A DNA stretch of 64,000 nucleotides from Enterobacter sp. ENT03 (GTDB taxonomy: Bacteria > Pseudomonadota > Gammaproteobacteria > Enterobacterales > Enterobacteriaceae): contig NZ_JAHUXA010000016.1 in NCBI RefSeq assembly GCF_019218745.1, positions 22,095-86,094 of the forward strand. Reading direction: 5' to 3'. The notes beneath the pieces were generated by a model that saw nothing but the letters and a program-made list of their open reading frames with translations, searched no databases and was not told the origin of the DNA. Every line of letters starts with the position of its first letter. Position 1 is the stretch's first letter. The position numbers and the translations under genes are program-made. Positions 41,188 through 53,343 of this stretch are shown here, piece by piece.

Positions 41188-42834
41188 ATGGAAATCTTCT
41201 TCACCATACTCATCATGACCCTCGTGGTCTCACTCTCGGGTGTCGTCACCCGTGTCCTGCCCTTCCAGATCCCCCTGCCGCTGATGCAGATCGCCATCGG
41301 CGCCATGCTGGCCTTACCCACATTCGGCCTGCATGTGGAGTTCGATCCGGAACTCTTTTTGGTACTGTTTATCCCGCCGCTGCTGTTCGCGGATGGCTGG
41401 AAAACCCCCACGCGGGAGTTTCTGGAGCACGGGCGTGAAATATTTGGCCTCGCGCTGGCGCTGGTGCTGGTCACCGTGATCGGCATTGGCTATCTCATTT
41501 ACTGGGTAGTGCCCGGTATCCCGCTGATCCCGGCGTTCGCGCTGGCGGCGGTACTGTCGCCAACCGATGCCGTGGCGCTGTCCGGCATTGTCGGTGAAGG
41601 GCGCATCCCGAAAAAAATCATGGGCATTCTCCAGGGCGAGGCGCTGATGAACGACGCCTCCGGCCTGGTCGCCCTGAAGTTTGCCGTCGCGGTGGCGATG
41701 GGCACCATGGTCTTTACCGTCGGCGGGGCGACCGTGGAGTTCTTCAAGGTGGCGATTGGCGGCCTGCTCGCCGGTTTCGTGGTCAGCTGGCTGTATGGCC
41801 GCTCGCTGCGTTTCCTCAGCCGTTGGGGCGGCGATGAGCCTGCCACGCAAATCGTGCTGCTGTTCCTGCTGCCGTTCGCCTCTTATCTGATCGCGGAACA
41901 CGTCGGCGTCTCCGGCATTCTGGCGGCGGTCGCGGCCGGGATGACCATCACCCGCTCCGGCGTGATGCGCTCTGCGCCGCTGGCGATGCGTCTGCGCGCC
42001 AACAGTACCTGGTCGATGCTGGAGTTCGTGTTTAACGGCATGGTCTTCCTGCTGTTGGGCCTGCAACTGCCGGGCATTCTGGAAAGCTCACTGGCGGCGG
42101 CGGAAGCTGATCCTAATGTTGAAACCTGGATGCTGTTTACCGACATCATCCTGATTTATGCCGCGCTGATGATGGTGCGTTTCGGCTGGCTGTGGACGAT
42201 GCAGAAATTCAGTCAGCGCTTCCTGACCAAAAGCCCGATGGAGTTCGGTATGTGGAGTACGCGCGAGCTGCTGATCTCCACCTTTGCGGGCGTGCGCGGG
42301 GCGATCACTCTCGCCGGTGTACTCTCTATTCCGCTGCTGCTGCCGGGCGGCGAGCATTTCCCGGCGCGTTACGAGCTGGTGTTCCTTGCCGCCGGGGTGA
42401 TCCTGTTCTCGTTGTTTGTCGCCGTGGTGGTCTTACCCATGCTGCTGCAACATATGGAGATCGCCGACCACGCGCAGCAGGCGAAAGAAGAGCGGCTGGC
42501 GCGGGCGAAAACCGCTGACGTGGCCATCGTCGCGATCCAGAAAATGCAGGAGCGTCTGGCGACCAACGCCGAGGAAAATATCGACGACCAGCTGCTTACC
42601 GAAGTCAGTTCGCGGGTGATTGGTAATCTGCGTCGCCGGGCCGATGGCCGTAATAACGTCGACAGTTCGATGCAGGAAGAGAACCTCGAACGCCGCTTCC
42701 GCCTCGCGGCGCTGCGCTCGGAGCGGGCAGAGCTTTATCATCTGCGCGCTACGCGGCAGATCAGCAACGAAACGCTGCAAAAACTGCTGCACGATCTTGA
42801 CCTGCTGGAAGCGCTGCTGATAGAAAACAAATAA
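41188..42834 (+). CDS. yjcE: CPA1-family Na+/H+ antiporter YjcE
   Basis: Encodes 548 residues (549 in E. coli). About 12 membrane helices with the CPA1 ion-binding tracts SPTDAVALSGIVGEGRIP and QGEALMNDASGLVALKFAV (the ND pair), then a cytoplasmic helical tail of about 120 residues rich in Lys, Arg and Glu. Predicted sodium/proton exchanger of the inner membrane; the E. coli protein is not fully characterised. Confidence 0.95.
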   Translation: MEIFFTILIMTLVVSLSGVVTRVLPFQIPLPLMQIAIGAMLALPTFGLHVEFDPELFLVLFIPPLLFADGWKTPTREFLEHGREIFGLALALVLVTVIGIGYLIYWVVPGIPLIPAFALAAVLSPTDAVALSGIVGEGRIPKKIMGILQGEALMNDASGLVALKFAVAVAMGTMVFTVGGATVEFFKVAIGGLLAGFVVSWLYGRSLRFLSRWGGDEPATQIVLLFLLPFASYLIAEHVGVSGILAAVAAGMTITRSGVMRSAPLAMRLRANSTWSMLEFVFNGMVFLLLGLQLPGILESSLAAAEADPNVETWMLFTDIILIYAALMMVRFGWLWTMQKFSQRFLTKSPMEFGMWSTRELLISTFAGVRGAITLAGVLSIPLLLPGGEHFPARYELVFLAAGVILFSLFVAVVVLPMLLQHMEIADHAQQAKEERLARAKTADVAIVAIQKMQERLATNAEENIDDQLLTEVSSRVIGNLRRRADGRNNVDSSMQEENLERRFRLAALRSERAELYHLRATRQISNETLQKLLHDLDLLEALLIENK

Positions 42835-42841
42835 CAGATGT

Positions 42842-42865
42842 CCCCTCATCCTTGCGGGTGAGGGG
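42842..42865. terminator. Convergent hairpin after yjcE
   Basis: CCCCTCA...TGAGGGG stem between yjcE and the convergent oxidoreductase gene. No strong T-run; probable shared terminator. Confidence 0.55.
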
Positions 42866-42873
42866 CCCTGACA

Positions 42874-44166
42874 CTACTTTTTCAGCCGTGACACCAGGTC
42901 AAACTCCTTAAAATTCACCGGACGCTGCTGCTGCATCGAGATATTCCCGGCGATGCCGGTCAGGATCGACATCGCCCCGGCGCGGTGATCGGCGGCACGG
43001 GCGAGAGGATCGTGCATGGCGGGGCCAAACAAATCCGCCAGCATGGCGTTATCACCGCCGCCGTGCCCGCCTTCTCCGAGGGTGAATTCCGCTTTCCACG
43101 GCGCGGCAAACATCGGGAACACCGTAATGTCGCAGCCCTCCAGACTCCCTTCACTGGCGCGATCGCCACCGGCGTTGACGTAAGATTTCTCGACCAGCTT
43201 CATCTCCAGGCGGCCTTCGCTGCCGTTAAACACCACGTTCAGCCCTTCCCAGGGCAGATACGCATTTAAGGAATAGGTTAGCTGCACCTGGTTCTGGTAT
43301 TTCACCAGCACCGACAGGGTGTCCTCGATGGTGATGCCGTCGCTGAACACGCTCTGATCGCGAAAATAGTTATCTTCATGCTCGGCATCCAGATACAGCG
43401 CTTTCAGCTGCGCACTCTCCTCCATATGCAGGGCAAAGGGATCGTCCTGGGCGGCGGCATAGCCGTGGGCGCGGGGATAAAACTGCGTCACGCCGCGTCG
43501 TTCCGCGTTCTCTTTGCCATAAAAGCGCAGACTGCCTTCGGCATAGACGCGCTGCGGATAGCTCCCCAGCCAGAAGTTCATCAGGTCAAAATGATGGGTA
43601 GATTTGTGCACCAGCAGGCCGCCGCTGTTGCGCTTTTCCCGGTGCCAGCGCCGGAAATAATCCGCGCCGTGTTCGGTATTCAACAGCCATTCGAAATGCA
43701 CCGAGTTGACCTCGCCAATGGTGCCGTTCATCAGCAGTTCGCGCACTTTGCTGTGGTGTGGCGCATAACGGTAGTTAAAGGTGACACGCACCTGGCGGCC
43801 CGTCTCTTCGATGGCGTCAAGGATGCGCAGCGCGCGCTGCTCATCGATGGTCATCGGTTTTTCGGTGATCACATCACAGCCCGCATGCAGCGCCCGCACA
43901 ATGTAATCGTCATGGGTGCGATCCATGGTAGTGACGATAATCACATCCGGGCGCGTGTCGCGGATCATCTCCTCAAACTGCGAAGCGTGCCAGGTGGAAA
44001 CCGGCGCAGCGCCTTCGTTTTTCAGGAGCTGATTAGCGTAGTGCATACGGGTGTGGTTGGTATCGCAGAAGGCTATCAGCGTGGCCGTCTCTTTCCACTG
44101 ACCGCCGATGGCCGCAATGTACATCCCGGCACGCCCGCCCGTGCCGACCAGGGCATATTTTTTCAT
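42874..44166 (-). CDS. Gfo/Idh/MocA-family oxidoreductase
   Basis: Encodes 430 residues. N-terminal Rossmann domain with ALVGTGGRAGMYIAAI (NAD-binding) and the family motif VITEKPMTIDEQRA (EKP, about residues 101-114). C-terminal alpha/beta domain with GGLLVHKSTHHFDLMNFWLG (about 188-207), whose Lys and His probably take part in catalysis. Such enzymes oxidise or reduce sugars and sugar alcohols or hydrolyse glycosides via NAD. It is divergent from a GH38 mannosidase gene across 450 bases, so it likely acts on a product of that enzyme. Ribosome site GAGGATG. Substrate unknown. Confidence 0.88.
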   Translation of the reverse strand: MKKYALVGTGGRAGMYIAAIGGQWKETATLIAFCDTNHTRMHYANQLLKNEGAAPVSTWHASQFEEMIRDTRPDVIIVTTMDRTHDDYIVRALHAGCDVITEKPMTIDEQRALRILDAIEETGRQVRVTFNYRYAPHHSKVRELLMNGTIGEVNSVHFEWLLNTEHGADYFRRWHREKRNSGGLLVHKSTHHFDLMNFWLGSYPQRVYAEGSLRFYGKENAERRGVTQFYPRAHGYAAAQDDPFALHMEESAQLKALYLDAEHEDNYFRDQSVFSDGITIEDTLSVLVKYQNQVQLTYSLNAYLPWEGLNVVFNGSEGRLEMKLVEKSYVNAGGDRASEGSLEGCDITVFPMFAAPWKAEFTLGEGGHGGGDNAMLADLFGPAMHDPLARAADHRAGAMSILTGIAGNISMQQQRPVNFKEFDLVSRLKK

Positions 44167-44617
44167 ACCATCCTCGATTAATTACATAATGAAATTATTG
44201 GCTTAACCCGTAAGCCACGGCTGGCCTAAGCATAAAAATCGGCCCTGGCATTGTCGTCGCCGGGCAGGGCAGAACAGGGCGAGGGACGCGTAAACGAGCG
44301 AAAAGTGTGACGGAGTTAGCGAAACAGACCGGGAGTTTGTGATGCGGATCGACTTTTTTTGCGAGCAGGACGTGATGTGGCTCACTGACTGGCTTATATC
44401 ACTTTCGTGAATACCAAAACGCTGTTTTAGCTTTCTGTTGCATTTTCCGCGCAGGGTATCGTCCCCGGTTGAAAATTAGCCATGCATCACACACTTTATC
44501 GAGCCAATAGCACCTAATGGCCCGCCATTTTTATTTATTGTTAATCCACCCACTCTTATTTCTTGCTGTCGGACGCTGTTATTCATCCGGGAAATAAAAG
44601 GACGAAAGGAACCCGCG
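44167..44617. promoter_or_regulatory. Divergent control region of the GH38 locus
   Basis: 451 bases between two divergent genes. A CRP-like site GTGA-TGTGGC-TCAC lies at 44372-44385 and a TCAC-TTTC-GTGA inverted repeat at about 44399-44410, which may bind a local regulator. The right half is A+T-rich (TTTTTATTTATTGTTAATCC) and should hold the mannosidase promoter. No gene or known repeat is seen. Confidence 0.6.
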
Positions 44618-47600
44618 ATGTTAAATTTTAATGAAAAATCAATTAAAGACATTCGCTTTTTTCTGCAGCGAATACAGGATCGTATTTATACGCCCGTGGC
44701 GTCATTATCCGTCACCGGTTTTATTACGCCGGAGCCCGTGCCTTTCGCCGAACGTGAGCAAGGTACCCGGCATATTTTTATCCCCGGTGAGCGCTGGGGA
44801 ACACTCTGGGATTGTGCCTGGGTTAACGTTACCGGAAAAATACCCGAGGACGTTCAGGGCAACAGTCTGGTGATGCTGTTTGACTGCGGCGGCGAGGCGC
44901 TGATCGTCGATGAAAGCGGTACACCACTGCGGGGATTAACCAACGTTGATTCCACGTTTGAGCGCAGTCTGGGCCTGCCAGGAAAAACCGTCTGGCCGCT
45001 TTCATCCTGCGCAGGCCGCTCTAAATCCGTTGATCTGTGGCTGGATCTCGCCTGTAACGACCTGTTTGGGGAGCAGCGGCGCGGTGTGCTGGAGAAAGCA
45101 TGCATCGCCGTGTGCAACGAACCGCTGCGCGATCTCTACTACGACGCCTGGGTCCTTTTTGACTTATTACAGTGCCTGGAAGAAAACACGCCGCGGGCAA
45201 AACGGCTGCTGGTGTGTCTCGAACGCGCCCTCAATCAGCTCACCGATGAACGGGAGGCGACTATCGCGCAGTGTCGCCGCCTGCTGGCGACCGAACTCGC
45301 CCGCAAAGGCGGTGATGCGCCTCTCAGTATTACCGGTATCGGCCACGCGCATATCGATCTGGCGTGGCTATGGCCCATTCGGGAGACAAAACGTAAGGGG
45401 GCCAGGACTTTCGCCACCGCAGTCGAATTACTGGCGCGTTATCCGGATTATTATTTTGGCGCCAGCCAGCCGCAGTTATTCCAGTGGATCAAAGAAGATT
45501 ATCCGCAGCTTTTCGCGAAAGTAAAAAATGAGGTAGCCGCCGGCCGTTTTGAAATTCAGGGCGATATGTGGGTGGAGGCAGATACCAATATCCCGTCGGG
45601 GGAATCGCTGGTACGGCAATTTTTATACGGGCGTAAATTCTTCCGCCGGGAATTTTCGCAGGTCACCGGCATGTTATGGCTGCCCGATGTGTTTGGCTAT
45701 AACGCGAATTTACCGCAAATCATGAAAAAATCCGGCGTGGATTATTTTATGACCCAGAAGTTGTCATGGAATGAACACAATAAATTCCCGCATCACACCT
45801 TCAACTGGGAAGGTATCGACGGCAGCACCGTGCTGGCGCATATGTTACCAGAGGAAACCTATAACAGCCCGGCGGCACCGCGCAGCATTAAGCTTATTGA
45901 GCAGAATTATCAGGAGGCGGGCGTCTGCGATCGCGCCCTGATGCTGTTTGGCATTGGCGACGGCGGGGGAGGCCCAGGCCCGGAACACCTTGAGCGTCTT
46001 ATGCGCATGAAAGATCTACAGGGTATTTCCCCTGTCACTCAGGGTAAAGCGATTGATTTTTTCCGGCATATTGCCCGGCATCAGGTCGATTATCCGCGCT
46101 ATAAAGGCGAGCTTTATCTGGAAAAGCACCAGGGCACATTGACTACGCAGGCGCAAAATAAGTTCTACAACCGTAAAATGGAACAGGCGTTACGAAATCT
46201 GGAGTTTGCGGCCAGCCGCGAATATTTCTACGGCGACATGGACTATCCCGCCGACGATATTCAGACGCTGTGGGAAGAAACGCTGCTGTATCAGTTCCAC
46301 GATATTCTGCCGGGCTCGTCCATTAAACGGGTTTATGATGAATCCGTGGCGCGATATAAAAGTATGCTCGCACGCATTGAGACGCTCACCCAGGCCTGTC
46401 TTGCGGCGTTCGCGGCATACACCCCTGCCGGCCCTGACCAGCTGATTGTGCACAATACCACCGGCTTTGCGCGCAGCGCCTGGTTGCAGGTGCCCGGCGG
46501 CGTTAAACAACTGACCATTCCGCCGTTTGGCTACGCATTACTGGATGCTGGTTCCCCGCAATGCCCGCCGATGCTGGTCGCTGAAAATCAGCGTCTTGAA
46601 AACGCGCTGCTGTGCGTGTGGTTTAATGACGACGGCACGATCGGGCAAATTGACGACAAAGCGGCGGGGCGCTCGCTGTTAAAACCCGGCACCTGCGCTA
46701 ACCGGCTGGCGGTGTATGAGGATATTGGCGGCGACTGCTGGGATATGAATATCACCTGGCGTAACCGGCAACCGCAGGCGTTTATTCTGACGGAGGTAAA
46801 GGCTTACCTCGATGGGGCGACCGCGATAGTCGAACAGCATTATCAGTACGGTTACTCCGCGCTGGTGCAGAAAATCACCCTGACCGCTGACAGTAAACGT
46901 CTGGATTTCCACACCAGGCTCGACTGGCAGGAAGATTTAAAAATGCTGCGCACCGCCTTTGAGGTCGATATTCGCAGCGACGTCGTTACCTGTGATATTC
47001 AGTTCGGGAAAATCCAGCGCGCCGCCAGAATGAATACGGTATACGATGCCGCGCAGTTTGAAATTTGCGCCCATAAATGGATCGATTATTCAGAGCGTGA
47101 CTACGGCGTTGCATTAATGAATGACTGTAAATACGGCCATTATGCGAAAAATGGCGTTCTGGACCTGCATCTGGTGCGGGCGCAGAATCATCCTGGTATT
47201 CATGCCGATCGCGGGGAGCACGTTTTTTCTTATGCGCTGTTTCCCCATTGCGGCGATGAAGTTGAAGGCAAGGTTAATCGCGAAGCGACGCTGTTTAATA
47301 ATCCGCTGATCATTGCGGCCAGCGACGGCGAAACGAAAAAAGACGCGCAAAAACCTGTCAGTTTTATCGCCTGCGATTCCGCGCATATTTGCGTGGAAAC
47401 CATTAAAAAAGCTGAAGAGCGCGCGGCGCTGGCAATCAGGCTCTACGAGTTCGATGGTTGCCATGCCACGGCGCAACTGACGCTGCCCGCGACGGTTGCC
47501 CGCTGTGTGCTGACGAACTTAATGGAAGAGGGCGATGAAGCGGTGCCAGTGACCGACGGTAAAATTACGCTGGTCTTTACGCCCTTTGAGATAAAAACAG

Positions 47601-47620
47601 TGCTGCTATATAGCGATTAA
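44618..47620 (+). CDS. GH38 alpha-mannosidase
   Basis: Encodes 1000 residues. Catalytic domain motifs of glycoside hydrolase 38: GHAHIDLAWLWPIRETKRK (zinc ligands, about residues 243-261), the nucleophile Asp in MLWLPDVFGYNANLPQI (about 353-369), GDGGGGPG, and HDILPGSSIKRVYDE. An N-terminal domain of about 230 residues and long C-terminal beta domains match the larger Ams1-type branch rather than MngB (877 residues). No signal peptide, so it acts in the cytoplasm on imported mannosides. Ribosome site AAAGGAACC. Base use is slightly more A+T-rich than neighbours at the 5' end. Substrate linkage not known. Confidence 0.93.
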   Translation: MLNFNEKSIKDIRFFLQRIQDRIYTPVASLSVTGFITPEPVPFAEREQGTRHIFIPGERWGTLWDCAWVNVTGKIPEDVQGNSLVMLFDCGGEALIVDESGTPLRGLTNVDSTFERSLGLPGKTVWPLSSCAGRSKSVDLWLDLACNDLFGEQRRGVLEKACIAVCNEPLRDLYYDAWVLFDLLQCLEENTPRAKRLLVCLERALNQLTDEREATIAQCRRLLATELARKGGDAPLSITGIGHAHIDLAWLWPIRETKRKGARTFATAVELLARYPDYYFGASQPQLFQWIKEDYPQLFAKVKNEVAAGRFEIQGDMWVEADTNIPSGESLVRQFLYGRKFFRREFSQVTGMLWLPDVFGYNANLPQIMKKSGVDYFMTQKLSWNEHNKFPHHTFNWEGIDGSTVLAHMLPEETYNSPAAPRSIKLIEQNYQEAGVCDRALMLFGIGDGGGGPGPEHLERLMRMKDLQGISPVTQGKAIDFFRHIARHQVDYPRYKGELYLEKHQGTLTTQAQNKFYNRKMEQALRNLEFAASREYFYGDMDYPADDIQTLWEETLLYQFHDILPGSSIKRVYDESVARYKSMLARIETLTQACLAAFAAYTPAGPDQLIVHNTTGFARSAWLQVPGGVKQLTIPPFGYALLDAGSPQCPPMLVAENQRLENALLCVWFNDDGTIGQIDDKAAGRSLLKPGTCANRLAVYEDIGGDCWDMNITWRNRQPQAFILTEVKAYLDGATAIVEQHYQYGYSALVQKITLTADSKRLDFHTRLDWQEDLKMLRTAFEVDIRSDVVTCDIQFGKIQRAARMNTVYDAAQFEICAHKWIDYSERDYGVALMNDCKYGHYAKNGVLDLHLVRAQNHPGIHADRGEHVFSYALFPHCGDEVEGKVNREATLFNNPLIIAASDGETKKDAQKPVSFIACDSAHICVETIKKAEERAALAIRLYEFDGCHATAQLTLPATVARCVLTNLMEEGDEAVPVTDGKITLVFTPFEIKTVLLYSD

Positions 47621-47633
47621 AAAGGTGCGCGAT

Positions 47634-47655
47634 ACCCGGCCCGCGCGGGCCGGGT
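47634..47655. terminator. Perfect palindrome between the mannosidase and binding-protein genes
   Basis: A 22-base perfect palindrome (core GGCCCGCGCGGGCC) fills the 42-base gap between two convergent genes and probably ends both transcripts. Confidence 0.6.
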
Positions 47656-47662
47656 CATTTCA

Positions 47663-48958
47663 CTACCAGCGGGAGGCCGCCTTTTTGAGTAAACGGTCGG
47701 CGTGTACGACAAACTCATCCGCCGCCTGATCAGCAGTGCGCTTGCCGTAATCGATATTTTCCCTCGCTTCGATAAACCACGACTGCAATTGCTGATCCTC
47801 CATCCAGTGGGTCGCCACCGATTCCGATGACAACGTTTTTGCCCGATTCATACCGGCAACGGAAGGATTATCGTTATTAAGCGTGCCATCGTCGGTCAGG
47901 GTTTTAATGGCAATCTTGCTCAGGGGAATACCATTTTCCAGCTTAATTGTGGCAATAGCTTCGGGATCGTTGAGCAGAAAATTAATCAGCATTGCCGACT
48001 CTTTCGGATGTCGGGTATTTTTGCCAATTGCATAGGTTAACGAGACTTTGAAATAGGCGCTGGCGTTGGTCGCGCCCGGCAACATAATATAAGTCCCGGA
48101 CAGCAGTTTTGCTGGCGGCGCTAATTTCTGAGAGTAATACTGCACCGTCACGTTCCAGGTATAAACGCCAGCCCACATGCCCTCTTTCCAGTATTTGCTG
48201 TCGGCGAAATCAAACTGTCCAAAAGAGGCGAGATATTTTGGAGCCGGGATCACATGATCGTTTGCCAGACGTTCAACAAAGCGAAACGCTTCCCGCCACT
48301 GCGCCTCGCTCCAGCCCAGTTTTTTGCCATCCGCCGTAAACATCGGCACATTATATTTTTGCGACATATAGCAGTTCATCATCAGGAATACATCCTGATT
48401 GTTCGCCATCAGCGGATAATAGTTATCGCCGAATTTCTCTTTAAATACCTTGCCTGCCGCAAACAGTTCCTCCCAGGTGGTGGGATAGTCCAGACCCGCT
48501 TTTTTCCAGCTTTCGGTATTGTAGTAAAAACCGGGCACGTTCATGGAAAGCGGAATAGCGGTTAGCTTGTCTTTTATTGTGGTGGTTTGCAAATCCGCAG
48601 GAGAAAACTGGCTTAAATCCAGCTCATCTTTCAACTGGTTAAGATCGTAAAAGCCATCGCCATTGCGGGAGAATGTCGGCAGCCAGGGCCAGTTGATTTG
48701 CATCACATCCGGCTCTTTATTGCCGGAGATTTGCGTGGTCATGCGCGACAGATACCCATCCCAGCCCATGTATTCCCCGGTGACTTTAATACCGGGATAA
48801 CGTTTTTCAAACGCGGCGATGGCTTTTAACATGACGTTGTGGCGGGTTTTTCCTCCCCACCACGACATCCGCAATTGCACCTCATCCTGGGCTAATGTCT
48901 GGGTGGCAGAAAATAAAAAAACGGAGTAACACAAACCGGTAAGAAGCATTTTCTTCAT
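47663..48958 (-). CDS. Orphan ABC-transporter sugar-binding protein
   Basis: Encodes 431 residues with a signal peptide (MKKMLLTGLCYSVFLFSATQTLA|QDEV). It is a family 1 extracellular solute-binding protein: WWGGKTRHNVMLKAIAAFEKRYPGIKVTGEY at the N-terminus, then YLSRMTTQISGNKEPDVMQINWPWLPTF. No permease or ATPase gene is adjacent, so it must work with a transporter encoded elsewhere or have lost its partners. Convergent with the GH38 gene, suggesting uptake of a mannose-containing oligosaccharide. AGGAATAC is the ribosome site. Confidence 0.88.
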   Translation of the reverse strand: MKKMLLTGLCYSVFLFSATQTLAQDEVQLRMSWWGGKTRHNVMLKAIAAFEKRYPGIKVTGEYMGWDGYLSRMTTQISGNKEPDVMQINWPWLPTFSRNGDGFYDLNQLKDELDLSQFSPADLQTTTIKDKLTAIPLSMNVPGFYYNTESWKKAGLDYPTTWEELFAAGKVFKEKFGDNYYPLMANNQDVFLMMNCYMSQKYNVPMFTADGKKLGWSEAQWREAFRFVERLANDHVIPAPKYLASFGQFDFADSKYWKEGMWAGVYTWNVTVQYYSQKLAPPAKLLSGTYIMLPGATNASAYFKVSLTYAIGKNTRHPKESAMLINFLLNDPEAIATIKLENGIPLSKIAIKTLTDDGTLNNDNPSVAGMNRAKTLSSESVATHWMEDQQLQSWFIEARENIDYGKRTADQAADEFVVHADRLLKKAASRW

Positions 48959-49165
48959 TATGTATTCCTGTAATAACAGGCTAATGAGATAGCATTCGAC
49001 CTCAGCAATTTATTTGCTCAAATAATATCTATTCCCTGAATAATTGATAAAAATAAGGCCACAAAAGAATAAAATGTTAACCGGTAGGATGATGCCCAAT
49101 AAATGCTATTGGCGGGGGAGTTATGTGAGCGGGCTTAGCGAATTCGAAGAATAATATTGTGGATG

Positions 49166-49187
49166 TCCCCGGCCCGCAGGCCGGGGA
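49166..49187 (-). terminator. Hairpin after actP
   Basis: TCCCCGGCC-CGCA-GGCCGGGGA, a perfect 9-bp stem 10 bases past the actP stop codon. No T-run on the minus strand. Confidence 0.65.
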
Positions 49188-49196
49188 TAAGGCTGA

Positions 49197-51157
<1,961 letters not shown>

Positions 51158-51180
51158 CACAGATTCTCCAGAGGCTCCCT

Positions 51181-51303
51181 GTGTCTTTCGCGCCGCAGGT
51201 GCGTTGGCCGCGCTCGCCCACGCCCAGTCACATAGTGAACTATGCTCCAGGGGATGTGCTCGCTTGCCGCCTTCCTGCAACGCGAAATCCTTCGGGATGG
51301 TTT
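51181..51303. repeat. ERIC (IRU) palindromic element in the acs-yjcH gap
   Basis: About 123 bases with ERIC landmarks: GCGTTGGCCGCGCTCGCCCA, a central inverted repeat CATAG-TGAA-CTATG (51231-51244), CTCCAGGGGAT, and CTTGCCGCCTTCCTGCAACG. Length and order match the 127-bp ERIC/IRU of enterobacteria with some divergence. It lies inside the acs operon, in the mRNA between acs and yjcH. Confidence 0.8.
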
Positions 51304-51350
51304 TTATATTTTCCCTCCCGGTAAAAGGAGGGGTAGGGTAGGATTTACTG

Positions 51351-51376
51351 GCCCGATAAGCAGTGCGCCATCGGGC
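51351..51376. repeat. REP-like palindrome after acs
   Basis: GCCCGAT...ATCGGGC stem with the REP-type loop sequence, 8 bases beyond the acs stop codon. Confidence 0.65.
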
Positions 51377-51384
51377 ATTTATCG

Positions 51385-53343
51385 TTATGACGGCATCGTA
51401 ATGCCCTGTTTTTCTTCCAGCAGTTTTTCCACTACGCCCGGATCGGCGAGGGTTGAGGTATCTCCCAGGTTGCTGGTGTCACCGGCGGCGATTTTGCGCA
51501 GAATGCGGCGCATGATTTTGCCGGAGCGGGTTTTGGGCAGCGAATCGGTCCAGTGCAGAATATCCGGCGTCGCCAGCGGGCCTATCTCTTTACGCACCCA
51601 GTTGCGCACCTCGGTATACAGCTCCGGCGACGGTTCTTCACCGTGATTCAGCGTCACATAGGCATAAATCGCCTGGCCTTTAATATTGTGCGGAATGCCC
51701 ACCACCGCCGCTTCGGCGATTTTCGGGTGCGACACCAGCGCCGACTCGATTTCTGCCGTGCCCAGACGGTGACCGGAGACGTTCAGCACATCGTCCACCC
51801 GTCCGGTGATCCAGTAGTAACCGTCTTCGTCACGGCGCGCACCGTCACCGCTGAAATACATATTCTTGAAGGTGGAGAAGTAGGTCTGCTCGAAGCGCTC
51901 ATGATCGCCAAACAGCGTGCGCGCCTGACCTGGCCAGGAATCGACAATCGCCAGGTTGCCCTCGGTGGCACCGTCCAGCGGATTGCCTTCGTTATCCACC
52001 AGCGCCGGTTGCACGCCGAAGAACGGCAGGCTGGCGGAACCGGCTTTCAGTTCGATGGCGCCCGGCAGCGGCGTGATCATGAAGCCGCCGGTTTCCGTCT
52101 GCCACCAGGTGTCCATGACCGGGCAGTTTTCCTTGCCGATTTTCTTCCAGTACCACTCCCAGGCTTCCGGGTTGATCGGCTCGCCAACGGAGCCAAGGAT
52201 GCGCAGCGAGGAACGGTCAGTCCCCTCAATCGCCTTATCGCCTTCCGCCATCAGGGCGCGGATCGCTGTCGGCGCGGTGTAGAGAATATTGACCTGATGC
52301 TTATCCACCACCTGCGCCATACGCGCTGGCGTCGGCCAGTTCGGCACGCCTTCAAACATCAGGGTGGTCGCACCGCAGGCCAGCGGGCCATACAGCAGAT
52401 AGCTGTGGCCGGTCACCCAGCCGACATCGGCGGTACACCAGTAAATGTCGCCCGGATGGTAATCGAAGACGTATTTGAAAGTGGTCGCCGCATACACCAG
52501 ATAACCGCCAGTGGTGTGCAGCACGCCCTTCGGTTTACCGGTGGAGCCAGAGGTATAAAGGATAAACAGCGGATCTTCGGCGTTCATCGCTTCCGGCTGG
52601 TGGTCGCTGCTGACGGTCGCCATCACATCGTGCCACCACAGATCGCGGCCTTCCTGCCAGTCGATAGTGCCGCCGGTGCGTTTAAACACCACCACGTTTT
52701 CAATGGTGGTCACCGCCGGATTTTTTAACGCATCATCGACGTTTTTCTTCAGCGGGATGCTGCGCCCGGCACGCACGCCTTCATCGGCGGTGATCACCAG
52801 CCGTGAGCTGGAATCCACAATACGCCCGGCGACCGCTTCCGGCGAGAAACCGCCAAAAATAACTGAATGCACCGCGCCAATGCGTGCGCAGGCCAGCATC
52901 GCCACCGCCGCTTCCGGCACCATCGGCATATAGATCGCCACCACATCGCCTTTTTTGATGCCCAGTTTCAGCAGGACATTGGCAAAGCGGCACACTTCGC
53001 CGTGCAGTTCGCGGTAAGAGATATGTTTGCTCTGGCTGGCGTCGTCGCCTTCCCAGATAATCGCCGTCTGATCGCCACGGTCAGCCAGGTGGCGGTCCAG
53101 GCAGTTAGCCGCCAGGTTGAGCTGGCCGTCTTCATACCATTTAATCGAGACGTTGCCAGGCGCAAAAGAGGTGTTTTTCACCTTCTGATAAGGCGTGATC
53201 CAGTCCAGAATTTTACCTTCCTCACCCCAGAAGGCGTCAGGATCGGTGATGGATTGCTGATATTTCGCTTGGTATTGTTCTGCATTAATCAGGCATTTTT
53301 CCGCGATCTGCGCGGGAATAGGGTGTTTATGGATTTGGCTCAT
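51385..53343 (-). CDS. acs: Acetyl-CoA synthetase Acs
   Basis: Encodes 652 residues, full length. Adenylate-forming enzyme with the P-loop [15 protein letters not shown] (about residues 263-277), [10 protein letters not shown], the hinge [18 protein letters not shown] and the C-terminal acetylatable lysine in [14 protein letters not shown] (Lys609 equivalent). Activates acetate to acetyl-CoA for growth on low acetate. First gene of acs-yjcH-actP; ribosome site AAGGAGAAC. Confidence 0.98.
   Translation of the reverse strand: MSQIHKHPIPAQIAEKCLINAEQYQAKYQQSITDPDAFWGEEGKILDWITPYQKVKNTSFAPGNVSIKWYEDGQLNLAANCLDRHLADRGDQTAIIWEGDDASQSKHISYRELHGEVCRFANVLLKLGIKKGDVVAIYMPMVPEAAVAMLACARIGAVHSVIFGGFSPEAVAGRIVDSSSRLVITADEGVRAGRSIPLKKNVDDALKNPAVTTIENVVVFKRTGGTIDWQEGRDLWWHDVMATVSSDHQPEAMNAEDPLFILYTSGSTGKPKGVLHTTGGYLVYAATTFKYVFDYHPGDIYWCTADVGWVTGHSYLLYGPLACGATTLMFEGVPNWPTPARMAQVVDKHQVNILYTAPTAIRALMAEGDKAIEGTDRSSLRILGSVGEPINPEAWEWYWKKIGKENCPVMDTWWQTETGGFMITPLPGAIELKAGSASLPFFGVQPALVDNEGNPLDGATEGNLAIVDSWPGQARTLFGDHERFEQTYFSTFKNMYFSGDGARRDEDGYYWITGRVDDVLNVSGHRLGTAEIESALVSHPKIAEAAVVGIPHNIKGQAIYAYVTLNHGEEPSPELYTEVRNWVRKEIGPLATPDILHWTDSLPKTRSGKIMRRILRKIAAGDTSNLGDTSTLADPGVVEKLLEEKQGITMPS

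Noticed and set aside
51158..51280. N-terminal extension of yjcH by 41 codons
   Set aside because: The extension is a translation of the ERIC repeat; the conserved protein begins at 51157.
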